Below, piece by piece: positions 11,049 to 24,278 of a stretch of 64,000 nucleotides of DNA. Position 1 is the stretch's first letter. Each line of letters begins with the position of its first letter. This DNA comes from Calophaca sinica (taxonomy: Eukaryota; Streptophyta; Magnoliopsida; Fabales; Fabaceae). The notes under the pieces were generated by a model. It was not told the DNA's origin. It did no database searches and worked only from the letters and a program-made list of their open reading frames with translations. The position numbers were made by a program, and so were the translations under genes. Location of the stretch: positions 37,738,501 through 37,802,500 of the forward strand of contig CM073733.1 of NCBI GenBank assembly GCA_037113605.1. Direction: 5' to 3'.

Positions 11049-12750
11049 TTGTTGAGTAGTGTGTTTTTCATGCACGTAGAAACCATGGCTGCCCTAGATT
11101 TTGATCCCTATTCGACTTCCACCTTCCTTCCTCTTCATGCTCCGTCGCTCCTTTATGATGCTATAGCCCAGGATGTGCCTGCCCCTCGTAAGCCATCTTT
11201 GGTGACTGAAGTTTCTTCTCTGGTGAAAGGGTTCCCTATGGCTGAGCCTTCCACATCGTTATCTCCTCAGCGCAAGACTTTCGCCAGTGTACTCAACAAC
11301 GCCTGCGACATCCCTTGTAGCCAATTACCTCAGCCTTGCTTGAAAGGAAACGAAATCGCTATCAAGATCCCAGGGGATGCAATATCAGAAGCGTTTGGAA
11401 AATTCAAGAATAACCTTCATGGTCGCTTAGTTTTGACGAAGGGGGACTCTCCGCCTCGAATATCTGAGTTGCACAGCAAGCTTACCATGTTGTGGTCTTC
11501 GATTGGGCCTTGGAATGTCATTCTGTTGGGAAGAGGTTTCTATGAGTTCTCGTTCTCATCTTTAGAAGATCAACGACGAGTGCGTTCTGTGACATCTTGG
11601 AATTTGAAACCAGGATTCTTGAGGCTATTCTCATGGACTCCTGATTTTAATCTGCAGAAACAACAAGCTAAAAGTGTCCAATGTTGGATACGTCTCACAG
11701 GTTTGGCACAGGAATATTGGTGTCCTCGTATCTTGTTTGTTATCACCGGTAGCCTTGGAGTTCCCTTGTGTTAAGATGAAGCCACAGCAAATCAATCTAT
11801 TGGTTATTTTGCTCGTATTTTGGTAGACATTGACCTCAAGTCTGAGTTGGGATCGTAGCTCCTAGTTGAGCGAGAAGGCTATGATTTTTTTATTGGAGTG
11901 GAATATGAAAATCTTCCACCATTCTGTGATTTCTGTTTCTTATATGGGCATTCAGTGGAGAAATACAGAAAAGCCAATCATAAGAAAGAGGCTGGTAAGG
12001 ATCATCAAGATGGTTCCTTGTTGCAAAAAACAGAGATGTCAAATAATAACTGAAATCATGTAGTTACACAAGCAAAGGTTTACGTTCATAAACCCATTCC
12101 TGCTGCTAGTATTTTGGCTGAGCATCGCTCTAATGGGGAGGTTAAAGATACAGCCAAGCCTAGCTACACAACAGATTTCTAAAGATAAAGGAAAGGGTGT
12201 AATTGTTCTATCCGAGGAAAATGTGGTTGATCCGTTGGCTTTTCGTGGTGTCAATAATGTCCCTTATACAGAGGAAGAGTTGCGTTCTAATAAGCCTATT
12301 AATCCTCTCATTGGTTTAGTTGAGAATAATAACAGCAAAGAAATTGGTAATTCTTCTAGGTTGCCAAATGACTTAATTGATTCCCTAGGCAGTAATAATG
12401 GTTTTATAGAGGATGAGCATGTTTCCATTGCTTCTCCTACAGCCTCCTGTGTTGAAGATAGCCTTCAAACCAATTCTACAGGTTCTTCATAGGTGGGACA
12501 ATCTGGTTTTGTTCATGCCATGGAAGAGGTGTTGAATGATGTGGTTACAAATGATCTTAAACACTTGTCTAAACATTGGGGAGATGACAGCGATGATGAT
12601 TCTGTTGAAGATACTCCTCCTAATGATGATGGTAATGATGCTGGTTTCACTCCTGTTCTTTCCAGATCTCAGAAAAAGAATTTGAGGAAGAAAAAGCTGG
12701 CCTTGGTGAAGGCTGGGTCTTACTACACTCGTTCCAAGGGTGGGCTATAA
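11049..12750 (+). pseudogene. LINE ORF1, nucleic-acid-binding protein (DUF4283, CCHC)
   Basis: 11049-11774 encodes an N-terminal region rich in Pro and Ser and then DUF4283 (LTMLWSSIGPWNVILLGRGFYEFSF and LFSWTPDFNLQKQQAKSVQCWIRL segments, named here only in part). After a frameshift near 11770 the CCHC knuckle follows near 11920-11990 with CDFCFLYGHSVEKY; the fourth metal ligand, normally Cys, is Tyr. 12133-12750 forms an acidic linker ending in a basic patch (SQKKNLRKKKL), with an in-frame TAG at about 12490. In plant LINEs ORF1 binds the RNA to form the transposition complex. Confidence 0.85.
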
Positions 12751-12761
12751 TCTAATCACCA

Positions 12762-14925
12762 ATGAAGATCCTCTACTGGAATTGTAGAGGTATAGCCAAC
12801 CCTGACACTAGGTTGGTTTTGAAAAGGTTATGTATTTCTCATAATCCAGACTTTGTTTTTATCTCTAAGCCTTGGATTGCCAAGGATCATTTTCCTAAGA
12901 ATTTTTGGTGCCGTCTCAATATGAAATTCTTTGCTGTTAATGATAGGCAATCCCTTAAGCCTAATATTTGGGGTGCTTGTGCTTCTCATATTGATCCTAT
13001 GATTTTGTTTGTCACTTCTCAACAACTTTCATTCTCCATCATTCATGACTCTCAGGTTATTTATATATCTGCTGTTTATGCTAGTATTGCTGCTGTAAAG
13101 CATAGGGATCTCTGGTCTCACCTGAATCGGATTCAAGCTGACTTTCTTGGCCCTTGGTTATTCATTGGGGATTTTAATGATGTTCTGGGTGCTCATGAAG
13201 TTAGGGGTGGTAATTTACCCTCTTCTGTCACTTGCACTGATTTTCAGAATTGGACTAATAGTTATGATCTTCATCACATCGTCACCAGGGGTGCATATTA
13301 CACTTGGTCTAATAGCTGTAAGGCCAAGTTTCATATTGTAAAGCGTTTGGACAGATCTGTGTATATTGATGATTAGATGTCTTATTGGAGCTCTATTTCT
13401 TGATGTACGTTGACTCGGAGCCAGTCTGACCATTATCCGATTCTTGTTACTCTTCAGAGAGGTATGCAACCCACCTTCCCTTCTTCTTTCAAGTTTCATA
13501 GTATGTGGACTCATCATTCATATTGTAGGAGGTTGGCTGAGAGTGTTTGGAAACGTCCATTTTTGGGATGTCCTATGGCCATTCTTTCTCATAAATTAAA
13601 AGCTCTTAAAAAAGAGCTTAAGGTTTCGAACAAGGAGGTTTTTGGTAATGTCCATTTGTCTGTGGATAATGCTCAATTGGAATTTGATCGTATTTAGTTG
13701 TTCATTGACTCCTCTGATTATAATGCCTCTCTTCATGAGCAAGAAGTATCTGCTCAAGCCAATTTGCAACAGCTTTGTCTTTTCAAGAGGAGTTTTGGAA
13801 GGAAAAAGCTAAGCTTAATTGGTTTACCCAAGGTGATAGAAATACTTCTTATTTTCACAAGATTGCAAAGATAAAAAATGTTTCAAAATCTATGTCCTTG
13901 TTAAAGGTTGGTGATTCTATTCTTGAGGAGAGAAATGATATCGAGGCCCATGTTCTTGATTATTTTTTGAATCTTTATGCTTCTGATAATCCCTGTGAGC
14001 CTTCTGATTGAATTCAAAGATTTATTCCCCAATCTGTATCCCATGAGGATAATTTGATGCTTACTAATTTACCCTCGTTGGAAGAAATCAAGAATGCAGT
14101 GTTCATTTTTAATACTTCTGGTGCTCCTGGTCCCGATGGCTTTGGTGGTGTTTTTTATCAACATTTTCGGGACATTATCGGGAAGGATGTCTCTAATTCA
14201 GTCTTGCAATTCTTTAGGCAATCTTGGCTCCTCCCTAATTTAAATTCAAATTTGGTGGTTCTTATCCCTAAATTTCATGGTGCAGATAGGATTAAGGATT
14301 ATAGGCCAATTGCTTTGGCTAATTTTCAATTTAAAATTATTACAAAAGTCATGGCTGACCGCTTAGCTATTATTGCCCCTAAGATTATTTCTGAGCAGCA
14401 GCGTGGTTTTATAAAAGATAGGCAAATATCTAACTATATTTGCATTGCTTCTGAAGCAATAAATTCTTTGGATTCAAAAATTTTTGGAGGTAACATTGAT
14501 CTAAAATTTGATATCAGAAAGGCTTTTGATACTATTGACTGGGACATTTTATGTTCTTCAAGGTTTTGGGTTTGATCGTACTTTTTGCCATTGGATTAAA
14601 TTCATCCTTCATTCTGTATAGTTCTCTTTCTCTATAAATGGCCGCTCGGTTGGTTTCTTTAATTGTAAGAGAGGTGCTAGGCAAGGAGATCGCCTTTCCC
14701 CTCTTCTTTTTTGTTTAGCTAAAGATGTTCTTAGTTGGGGAATTTCTTATTTGGTGGAATCTGGTGCTTTGCAACTTATGGCAGTCCCAGAGGGTTCCCT
14801 ACCCCTAGCCATGTGTTGTATGCTGATGACATTATGGTTTTCTGTAGAGGAACCAAGTCCTCTCTTCAACACCTGATGCATTTATTTTCTGAGTATGGGC
14901 GTGCTTCTAGCCAAATACTTAGTTT
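12762..14925 (+). pseudogene. LINE ORF2 5' part: endonuclease and reverse transcriptase
   Basis: It starts 11 bp after ORF1. 12762-13376 is the APE-type endonuclease: MKILYWNCRGIANPDTR, then GDFNDVLGAHEVRGG and TWSNS. A TAG at about 13374 and a frameshift near 13400 follow. 13410-14011 is the linker (FWKEKAKLNWFTQGDRNTSY). 14054-14575 is the RT fingers and palm: SGAPGPDGFGGVFYQHFRD, LIPKFHGADRIKDYRPIAL, and FDIRKAFDTIDWD with the catalytic Asp. Near 14670-14720 comes RGARQGDRLSPLLF, and YADDI at about 14818. Reading continues at 26180 after the insertion. Confidence 0.88.
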
Positions 14926-16180
14926 TGTTGGAACCTAAACGATTGAGAAGTTTAGACCTTCATTAATTTTGATGATAACAAAATATTTCTCAAGAGAACA
15001 ATTTATCTTCTAACATATCTTTGAGTATACAGGTATCAAAAGCTTCATTTATATATGTACAAATCATTCAAGGAAGAAGAAGAAATATACAAAAGAATTG
15101 AATACAATCCACTAGTGTCAGCATCCGAACTCACTTCAGCGTCTTGCTAACAGCAAGCATCCAGCAGTGTGACTTCTTGACACGTGGAACACTCAATTGC
15201 TACGAGCGTCCGTCCTCTGTTCTGAGCGAGCGTCTGATCTCTTTAATGAAGCACGTGGTGATCACATTTTTGCTCTTAGCCTCAGACTGTTCTGGAACGG
15301 AATTCGAATTTGATTTTGTGCGCTCATTTTGATGTACGAGGAAGCAAAGGTGACACCTTTAGCATAAGACAAAAATCGTACAAGGCAATTGCAAATAGCA
15401 GATAGTACAGCGGTAATGTGTACTATTCGATATTCTCTGAAAGGAAGAAAAGGACTACATTTCAAATTACCTCACTCAATGGAAAGGAGATATTTTTCTT
15501 TGCCAGCGGTAATACCCTTGAAGTCTCCTATAAATACCCCAAGGTATTCATTGAAGAAATGTTAGAAAAACTGTGAAGAAACTTCATTCTGAAAGCAATA
15601 TTACTCAAGTGTGCAATCAAGCTTCGTGCCAAGTTTCTGGTCTACATAGAATTGAACTCAGCGTCTTATACTTTCTTTTAGAAAGCTATTCTGTTTTGAG
15701 CTTAATCTTTTCATCCTCTCTATGAGAGTTATTTTGATTGTTATCAAAAGCATAATCTTTTTTGTAAAACTGTATTTGGCCTAGTTAAGGCTCTGTTCCT
15801 CAAAGGCTCGACTGTACTGAGTCGTTTTGAGAAGTTGAGAGTATTGTCAAGTTTGTGACAGAAGAATACTCTTGAGGAAATTGTAATCAGTTGATTATAG
15901 TGGAAAATCCTTCAAGAATGAAGGGACTAGACGTAGCTACCAGTTGGTGGTGAACTAGTATAAATCTCTGAGTCTCATCCTTTACTGCTTTACATTATTT
16001 ATCTTTACCTTGCTCAGTAAAACAAGTTTTTATAAACTGTTTAAAGTTTTGCATCCGGTCCTGTTTAATTCTCTGCATCCGATATACAAACAGTTTTGAA
16101 CAACTTGTGTTGAAGTTTTTACGTATAGTTTGCGAAAAGTTTTTAACACAATTCAACCCCCCTTCTTGTGTTCACGTTCA
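14926..16180 (+). repeat. 5' LTR of the Sirevirus-like element
   Basis: Begins TGTTGGAACC and ends CACGTTCA, directly before the primer-binding site. It holds CTCCTATAAATACCCC near 15524, a likely TATA box followed by the transcribed part. It is nearly identical to the 3' LTR at 24919-26174 except for scattered changes and three short patches (about 15195-15240, 15405-15425 and 15490-15510). Confidence 0.95.
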
Positions 16181-16182
16181 AT

Positions 16183-16194
16183 TGGTACCAGAGC
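16183..16194 (+). promoter_or_regulatory. Primer-binding site (initiator Met-tRNA type)
   Basis: TGGTACCAGAGC lies two bases after the 5' LTR. The usual plant copia site is TGGTATCAGAGC, complementary to the 3' end of initiator Met-tRNA; one base differs here. Confidence 0.88.
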
Positions 16195-16245
16195 TCGACC
16201 TCTTGGTTGAGCACTTAACAGTGTTAAGAGAAAAGATCCTATACT

Positions 16246-17570
16246 GTGAACATGTCTACTGAAGGTGGTCATATGAACCGTCCTCCTCTATTCGATGGAG
16301 AAAAATTTGATTACTGGAAAGATAAGATAAAAGCTTTCTTTGAGACACAACAACTTGAGTTGTGGGATATAGTTCAAAGTGGTTACATTCCTCCCACTAA
16401 TCCTCGTGGTGTTGCGATAGCCAGAGAAGATTGGAATGATGAACAGAAAAAGAGATATCAAATCAATCAAAAGGTTAGATTCATTCTTATCTGTGCTATG
16501 ACAGAAAAAGAATATGATAAATGTGGCAAATTTGATCTTTGTCAAAGAAATTGCAGGACTCACTTGTTTTATCTTACGAAGGCTCTGCCCAAGTAAGAGA
16601 AACCAAAGCTAGCATGTTGGTTCGCCAATATGAGTTATTCAAAATGGAAGATGGTGAAAACATTGAAACCATGTTTGGAAGATTTCAAACACTTGTTCAT
16701 GGGTTACAGGCCCTTGGAAAAAGTTACACTACACCTGACCATGTTAGAAAGATCTTAAGAAGCTTGACTAAGCAGCGGAGACCCAAGATCACTGCTATTC
16801 AGGAAGCAAAAGATCTAAATGTCCTACGACTTGAAGATCTTATGAGTTCGTTGAAAGCTCATGAACTTGAGCTAAATGAAGAAGAACCGGTCAAAAAGGG
16901 CAAGTCTATTGCTTTGAAAGTCTCTCAACATAAATTCAGTTCTTCCAAAGCCCTTCAGGCTGAAGAAGAAGAATCAGAAGATGAGGCTTCAGAAGGAAAT
17001 GTTGACACATCAGAAGATGAGCTCGCGTTTATATCCAGGAAGATACAAAGAATGTGGAAGAAGAGAAACTTCAGGAGGAAGTTTCAGAAGAAAGATACTA
17101 AGGACAAGAAAGGGAGCAAGGACAAGGCTCAAGTCATTTGCTATGAATGTAAAAAGCCTAGACATTTCAAGTCCGAATGTCCTAATCTTAAGGAGAAGTC
17201 CACAAGAAGTTCTTTCAAGAAAAAGAAGAAGAGCCTCATGGCTACATGGGAAGATCTAGATTCATCCTCATCTGAGGAAGATAATGAAGTAGAAGCAAAT
17301 CTCGCTCTCATGGCAGACACTGACCTTGATTCAGAAGAAGAAGTTGAAGAGGTAATAGTATATGATTCCTACTCTGAACTTCAACTTGCATTTGATGATC
17401 TTCTTAAGGACTCTGCCACTCTCTCTACTGAGTATAAGAATTTGAAAAAGAAATTTTCAAAATTATCACAAGAATTTCAAGCTTTAAACAAAGAAAAATC
17501 TGTACTCAACAAAGAAAATCGAGTGAAAAGCGAAAATCAGCATCGATGGATAACCGACGTCGATCGCTAA
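16246..17570 (+). pseudogene. Sirevirus gag, frameshifted
   Basis: The start at 16246 gives the copia gag N-terminus with RPPLFDGEKFDYWKDKIKAF. A frameshift between about 16540 and 16560 moves reading into the frame of 16539-17570, which continues with VLSYEGSAQVRETKASML and a long acidic and basic linker. The zinc knuckle near 17140-17180 reads CYECKKPRHFKSEC: the usual Gly before His is Arg. The region after 17400 is a Lys/Glu-rich coiled-coil-like stretch ending at a TAA at 17568. Gag forms the particle and binds element RNA. Confidence 0.88.
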
Positions 17571-17579
17571 TAAGCAACC

Positions 17580-20500
17580 GTGGTCGAGAGCTCTCAAGCT
17601 GAAAGCTTTAAAGTTACAGGCAATCCTAAATGCAAATCAAATGATTATGAATATGCTTTTCAAAAGTTTTTTGCAGAGAGTGTAACTCGTAGTAAGCAAG
17701 CTTCAATGATTTGGGGTGTCAGTAAAATGACAACTCATGGTCTTGGTTGTATATCAAATGAACCTCTTTTAGAAAATGATTCAGCATCTGATAAATCCAA
17801 TAATCATAGTAAATGCTTGCATTGTACTTACTGCAATAAACCTGGTCATTTGAAAAGTGCATGTACTGTTTTTAAAACTGTGAAGGATAAGCCTCCTTCA
17901 AGAATTAACAAGAAAGGACCCAAAAAGATATGGGTACCTAAAGATAAAATAGTCTATGTTGCAGACATGCTTAGCAACAAAGTCAACACACCTATCTTGG
18001 TACTTAGACAGTGGATGCTCGCGTCACATGACGGGAGAAAAACATATGTTCCAAGAACTAAAGCCTAAAGAAGCTGGATTCGTTGGTTTCGGAGGAAACC
18101 AGAAAGGTAAAATAGTTGGAATTGGTCGCATTGGTAAAGGCTCTCTTCCCTCTATTGATAATGTACTATATGTTGAAGGACTTAAACGTAACTTATTGAG
18201 CATAAGTCAATTATGTGACAATGGTTATGAAGTCATCTTTACAGAAACTGGATGTCTAGTAAAAAGCAAGAAAGATGGCTCTACTTTCTTTACTGCTAAG
18301 AGGAAACAAAATATTTACAAAATTGATCTCTCTGAACTTGCAAAACAAGATGTAAAGTGTCTCATGTCTGTTGACGAAGAACAATGGATTTGGCACAAGA
18401 GATTGGGTCATGCCAATTTGAGATTAATCTCAAAACTAAATAAGCACAGTCTTGTCAGGGGCTTACCAAATCTTAAGTATCAATCCGATGCTCTCTGTGA
18501 GGCATGTCAAAGAGGAAAACAAGTTAAAACTTCTTTTCATTCAAAAAATGTTGTTTCAACCTCTAGACCACTTGAGCTTTTGCATCTTGATCTTTTTGGT
18601 CCAACAAGGACAGCCTCTTTAACTGGAAAGAAATATGGGTTAGTCATTGTTGATGATTTTACTAGATGGACATGGGTTAGATTCCTTGCTCACAAAGATG
18701 AGTCATACAAGGTATTTACTATATTCTGCAAAACAGTTCAAAATGAAAAAGGAATTTGCATATCTTCTATTAGAAGTGATCATGGGGGAGAATTTGAAAA
18801 TGAAAGCTTTCAATAATTTTGCGATGATAACGGCATCTCCCACAATTTCTCCTTTCCTAGAACACCTCAACAAAATGGTGTTGTAGAAAGGAAAAATAGG
18901 TCCCTCCAAAAAATGGCCAGGACCATGATCAATGAGGCTAATATTGCAAAACATTTTTGGGCAGAAGCAGTAAACACAGCTTGTTACATTCAAAATAGAA
19001 TTTCTATTAGACCTATTTTGAAAAAGACTCCATATGAACTGTGGAAAGGAAGGAAACCAAACATATCATATTTTCATTCATTTGGTTGCACGTGTTACAT
19101 TTTAAACACTAAGGATCAGCTTGGTAAGTTTGATTCAAAAGCTGACAAATGAATCTTTTTGGGATATTCTGAAAGATCTAAAGCTTTTAGAATATACAAT
19201 AAAGAAACTATGATAGTGGAAGAATCCATTCATGTCAAATTTGATGACAAGAAGCCTGACATAGCCATGTCAGAGCTAGATGAATTATTTTCAGAATTAA
19301 ATATAGGTAATACTACAAATAGTGAACCTACATCTTCATCGTCCGGTGGTGACCAGACACAAGAATCTTCAGAAGCTGAATTCAGAAAGAGCTGGAAGTA
19401 CAAAGCCAAACATCCAAAAGATCAAATCATAGGAAAACCTGGAGATAAAGTAAGAAGAGTTGAATCAGTTCCAAAGAAACGATGTATGGAAGCTGGTTAC
19501 CTTACCAGAAGATAAGTAAGCTATTGGTACTAAATGGGTATTTAGAAACAAGCTTGATGAAGATGGAAAGGTTGTGAGAAACAAGGCAAGATTGGTTGCT
19601 CAAGGGTACTCACAGGAAGAAGGTATTGATTTTACTGAAACATTTGCACCTGTTGCAAGGTTAGAAGCTATACGCATTTTGCTTTCTTTTGCTGCACATC
19701 ATGATATAATTCTTTATCAAATGGATGTGAAAAGTGCTTTCTTGAATGATTTTATAACTGAGGAAGTCTTTGTAAAACAACCTCCTGGATTTGAAGACAT
19801 TGAATTTCCAGAACATGTCTTCAAACTCAAAATGGCCCTTTATGGTCTTAAGCAAGCTCCCAAAGCTTGGTATGAAAGACTGAGTACATTTTTTATGAAA
19901 AATGGCTTTACCAGAGGTCTAGTAGACACTACTCTTTTTAGAAAAACATCAAACTTATAATTGTTCAAATATATGTTGATGACATTATTTTTGGAGCTAC
20001 TAATGAAAGCCTTTGCAAAGAATTTTCTAAGCTAATGCAGGCTGAATTCGAGATGAGCATGATGGATGAACTGAACTTTTTCCTTGGAATACAAATCAAA
20101 CAATGCAATGATGGTATATATATACATCAAAGCAAATATATCAAGGAATTGCTAAAGAAATTCAAAATGGTGGATTGCAAACCTATGTGTACTCCTATGC
20201 ATCACACATGTATTCTTGGTAAAGATGAAACTGGTAAAAAGGTAGATCGAGAAGATGTACAGATGTATGATTGGATCTCTACTTTATCTTACACTTCAAG
20301 ACTGATATTATGTTCAAACGTCTGCAGTGTGCTAGATTTCAATCGGATCCTAGAGAATCACACTTGAGTCTTTGTTAAAAGAATCTTTAGATATTTACAA
20401 GGATCTACTAATCTTGGTTTGCTTTATAAGAAATCAAAGATTACAAGTTAGTAGGTTTACGTGATGCTTGACTTTCTTTGGAGACCGAATTGAAAGAAAA

Positions 20501-20890
20501 AGCACAAGTGGAAGCTGCCAATTCCTTGGAGCAAATCTTGTATCTTGGTCAAGGAAAAAACAAAGCACGATTGCACTCTCAACAGCAGAAGCTGAGTATA
20601 TTTCAGCAGCAAGTTGCAGCTCTCAACTTCTGTGGATGAAATATCAACTTGAAGACTATCTGATAAAAGAGAGTAACATTCCTATCTTTTGTGATAATAC
20701 TTCTGCAATCTATCTTACTAAAAATCCCATATTGCATTCACGAGCCAAGCACATTGAGATTAAGCATCATTTTATAAGAGACTATGTTCAGAAGGGTATT
20801 CTAGAAATAAAATTTGTAGACACTGATCATTAGTGGGCTGACATACTTACAAAACCCCTTGCTGAAGATAGATTCAATTTTATAAGAAGA
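17580..20890 (+). pseudogene. Sirevirus pol: protease, integrase, RT, RNase H
   Basis: 17580-18068 holds a second CCHC motif (CTYCNKPGHLKSAC). From about 17995 a new frame gives the protease site YLDSGCSRHMTG, then WHKRLGHANLRLISKL and CEACQRGKQ of the pre-integrase, and the integrase (LHLDLFGPTRT, IRSDHGGEFENESF; after a TAA at about 18814, PRTPQQNGVVERKN). TGA at about 19150 and a small deletion near 19450-19480 follow. RT: RLVAQGYSQEEGIDFTETFA, QMDVKSAFLND, LYGLKQAPKAWYERL, a frameshift at 19960, YVDDIIFGATNES, NFFLGIQIKQ. RNase H from about 20465: STAEAEYISAASC, FCDNTSAIYL, DTDH then TAG then WADILTKPLAEDRF. Confidence 0.93.
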
Positions 20891-21366
20891 AATTTAAACT
20901 TTCATCTTATAGAAGAATGGTTAATCTTAGCGTCAGATAATATGCACAATCTCAGCATCTGGTATGACATAAGCATATATATGAATAAGCATCTTATTTG
21001 TCATGTGCTTCATAACTCATCGTCTGGTGAATCGGTTGCGTGCGTCCGAGCACACCCACATGTGTCACACGTGTTAAGGACTTAAGCGTCTCATCACATC
21101 TACTGAGTCATAATTATTTATGTCTTTCGATAAAATCTTTTTCTTGATCTTACTTTTCTTTTGGCGTCTGCATTTAATGAAAAGGCGAATCTTTATTTTC
21201 TTTTCTTTTTGATTTAATTTTTATGTGGAAATACGAAGCGATTTTTTGAAAAAGGACTGTACCATTTTCTATCAACTTTCCCACTACTCCACATTTTTCG
21301 CTCCATCACTTCACTCTGCGTTTTCTTGCAAAACTGTTCTCTTTCTCTCTGTCTCTCTCTCTCTCT
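20891..21366 (+). other. Spacer between pol and env-like gene
   Basis: No coding similarity. It contains a pyrimidine-rich stretch and a (CT)n run at about 21340-21366 just before the first ATG of the env-like reading frame; a spliced subgenomic leader is possible but not shown by the sequence. Confidence 0.5.
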
Positions 21367-24278
21367 GTGTTTTCGAACCCTAAAACCTCCATCACCCTCT
21401 CTTCAACTGCTACAATAGCCGACAGAAAGGTTGGACAATACACTGCTGCTTTCGACGTCTTCTCTGAGGCAAAACTTCTGAATGAGAACCGGGTTGATTT
21501 TGAGAACTTCAAGCTATACGGTTTTGATTTTGAAGAAGGTCCTGAGAAACTGGGCTGGAAAAACTACTTCATCTGGGAACCAGTTGACGTACTGAGCTAC
21601 GCTATTAAGGAGTTCTAGGGGAATGCGTACTTACTTCCGGGGGAAATCATAGAAGGACACATCAGAGGCTTCAAACTACGCTTCACCATCAACTCTATTG
21701 CTCAGACGATCAAGTGTCAGTGTGAAGGAATCAGTTACCATGCACTGAAGAAGAAGAACATTACTCCCACGACCAAAGACTTGAAAAGCCACTACCGAGT
21801 ACTGCACAAAATCATCGCCAAGAGCGTGATTCTGAAGGCTGGCTCAAGCGACATAGTGAACTACGAGCAAAAGTTCATTATGAGGAACTACATAAATCAA
21901 TCTGCCAAGGTTGATTATCAACAATCTAATAAATGCCCTTGTCTTCTCAAGGAAGAGTGTCGATAAGAAGAATATCGTCAAGGTAATTCTTTATGGAGTT
22001 CTTCTCTCCATTATGATGATTAAAGACGGCGTTGTGAGGAAGCTGACTGACTCCATCAACACAGAAGAAAAAGAAAAATACTTTGGTGTTGGCGCTGTTG
22101 TTCGTCCAGAAGTTTTTGGAGTAAACAGTTTGGTCAGAATGCAGCTAATAACTGGCTCTATGATCAAGAAAGTGAAAATAGAGCAACAGGAAGGAGAAGT
22201 CGAAAGAAAACCACCGAAGCTCAATGACCGTGTGAAAAAACTCTTGAGTCTCCTTCAAGGGAGACAAGAAGAACAAAATGAAGGTGGCTCCTGCACCTAC
22301 TGTTGAAGAACCAGAAGATGAGGATAGAATTCCCATCAGAAAGGTCTTGGAGAAACAGTTTAGGCCAGCAGCTGAAAAAGATGCTTCAGCGTCCGGTCAA
22401 GGGAAGCAAATCCCTCCTCCTCCTCCTGCTGTTGTTGTCACGAGAGGATCGAAAAGAAGGTTGGTTAAGTCTTCAGAGGTCAACCCAAAGGTACTTGATT
22501 TTACTGCTGATGAATCAGTATTTGTCTTTGATGCTCATGATGTTATTCCTGCACCCCCATTGTCTGTTTCACAACCACAAACACAACTACAAACCAAGAA
22601 AACCAGAATGAGCCTCCGACAAACCTCTACCCTCCCTAAACTTACCCAACCATCATCCTCTACACTCAACCTTGACCTACCACAAAATTCCTCAAATACT
22701 TCACTTACCACATATATTTCCAAACTTCACTCTCATCCCTTTAACCTATTATTCAAAGTACCTCCCATTAATCCCTTCAAACCCTACACACCTAAAACCT
22801 ATAAAATCACCAAAACCACTCCCACCTTACTCACCATTACCCATAAACCTACAGACTTTGGTGGAAGGAAGAATGTTTCATGTATTAACAAACCACGGTT
22901 TGTTAAGTATCAGATATATCATAGCATCTACAATCGTCTCTCTACATGGCATTTGAAAACCTTCACATCTGGAGCTGCCAGACTGGAGATTGCCTCTCCG
23001 ATGAGTGCTACCTTCAAGGATGGAGAAGACCACTTTCAGATGTCATTTAAAGGAAGATTGAGACCAGCATCTGGTAGCAGAGCAATTCTCTTTTCTGTTG
23101 ACCTTCCTAGATCCCTACCACAAACTGAACCGCTCACATTGGAAGAATGCGAAAAGTGGATCACAGATGAAGAAGCTGCCTTCATGGCACACTGTCTTGA
23201 GATGAAGAAGATTGAAGTAATCAGACAGTTCAGGGATCCTTCGTCTGTATCTGTGAAGATTGTACCAGACAGACAAAGGTGGCTACCTTGGTCTATCCCT
23301 GGGAAAAGGAAAGAACCTGCTCCTGGCAAGCAGCCATTCAGCAAGATCAGGCTCATGGAGTATGAGAAGGCTCCCAAGAAGTATAATCTTAAGGAATTCT
23401 CTAAGCTTCCGATTGTCAAGATCTCTGAGGATCATGCCAGAAGGTTTTACCTGAATTCTCTGAAGGAAGATGAATGGAGAATTGGCTCCTCAAACTGCTA
23501 CAATGCCGAGAAGGCCACTATTCCAACAGTTGGCACTATCAGCAGAATTACTGACATCAATCTGGGAACAGTCTACTTTGATGATATGTTCAGATGCTCA
23601 GTAATCAGACCACTCGACTGCATGAATACTTATGTCCAATGGGCTGCTGTGACTAAGCACTTTGACATTGGATTCACTTGGAGTCAATGGTTGAAGTCAT
23701 GGAAAGACAAAGCCTTGTTACCATGCCTCGTCCCCCTGGTGCTTACAGAAGATGACAGGGAAAATCTGAGAGGATTATACCTGGCAGAAAATGAAGGAAT
23801 CTCTTTTGCTTCTGAAGCATTGAGTGAATTCATCAGAAGGATATGGGGAGAAGAAGCTGGGAATAAGTTTGATGTTTTCACTGCTGACGTGCTTCTACAT
23901 AGGGAAACGATCTTCATGGATTTGCTGTATCCAGAAGAGGTGGAGAAAAGGAGAAGAATTCAGTCAGAATCTGAGCAGAGGAAACTTGGAAGTCTCATCA
24001 TATGGTTTATACCAAATGATGCATTCTTTCAAAAGGCTCAACAAAAGAAGGACTTGAAACTGAAGCTTTCCAACTGGGTGCTAGCAGAGCATCAGAAGAT
24101 GAAACCTGCACCAGAAGCTGGACCTTCTACTTCTACTCCTGCAGTTGAAATGGTCACCATTCCTAAAGCAGAGTTTGGAGAAATGAAGGCTACTAATCTG
24201 AAAGTCACTCAGCTGGAGAACGCATTGAAACTTCTATATGAATGTCTCAACATCCCTCCTCCACCACCAAACCCTTAA
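21367..24278 (+). pseudogene. Sirevirus env-like gene, broken
   Basis: A long reading region after pol in the position of the env-like gene of Sireviruses. 21367-21618 opens with KTSITLSSTATIADRKVG and ends at an in-frame TAG at 21616-21618, after which the same frame continues. A frameshift near 21920 and another near 22290 lead into the large uninterrupted ORF 22278-24278 (666 codons). That ORF is Pro/Ser/Thr-rich at its start, then globular-looking (KWITDEEAAFMAHCLEMKK, WLPWSIPGKRKEPAPGKQ), and ends PPPPPNP. I see no strong signal peptide or membrane segment in the 666-codon part. The product is not established for this group; a true envelope role would be inference only. Confidence 0.72.
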
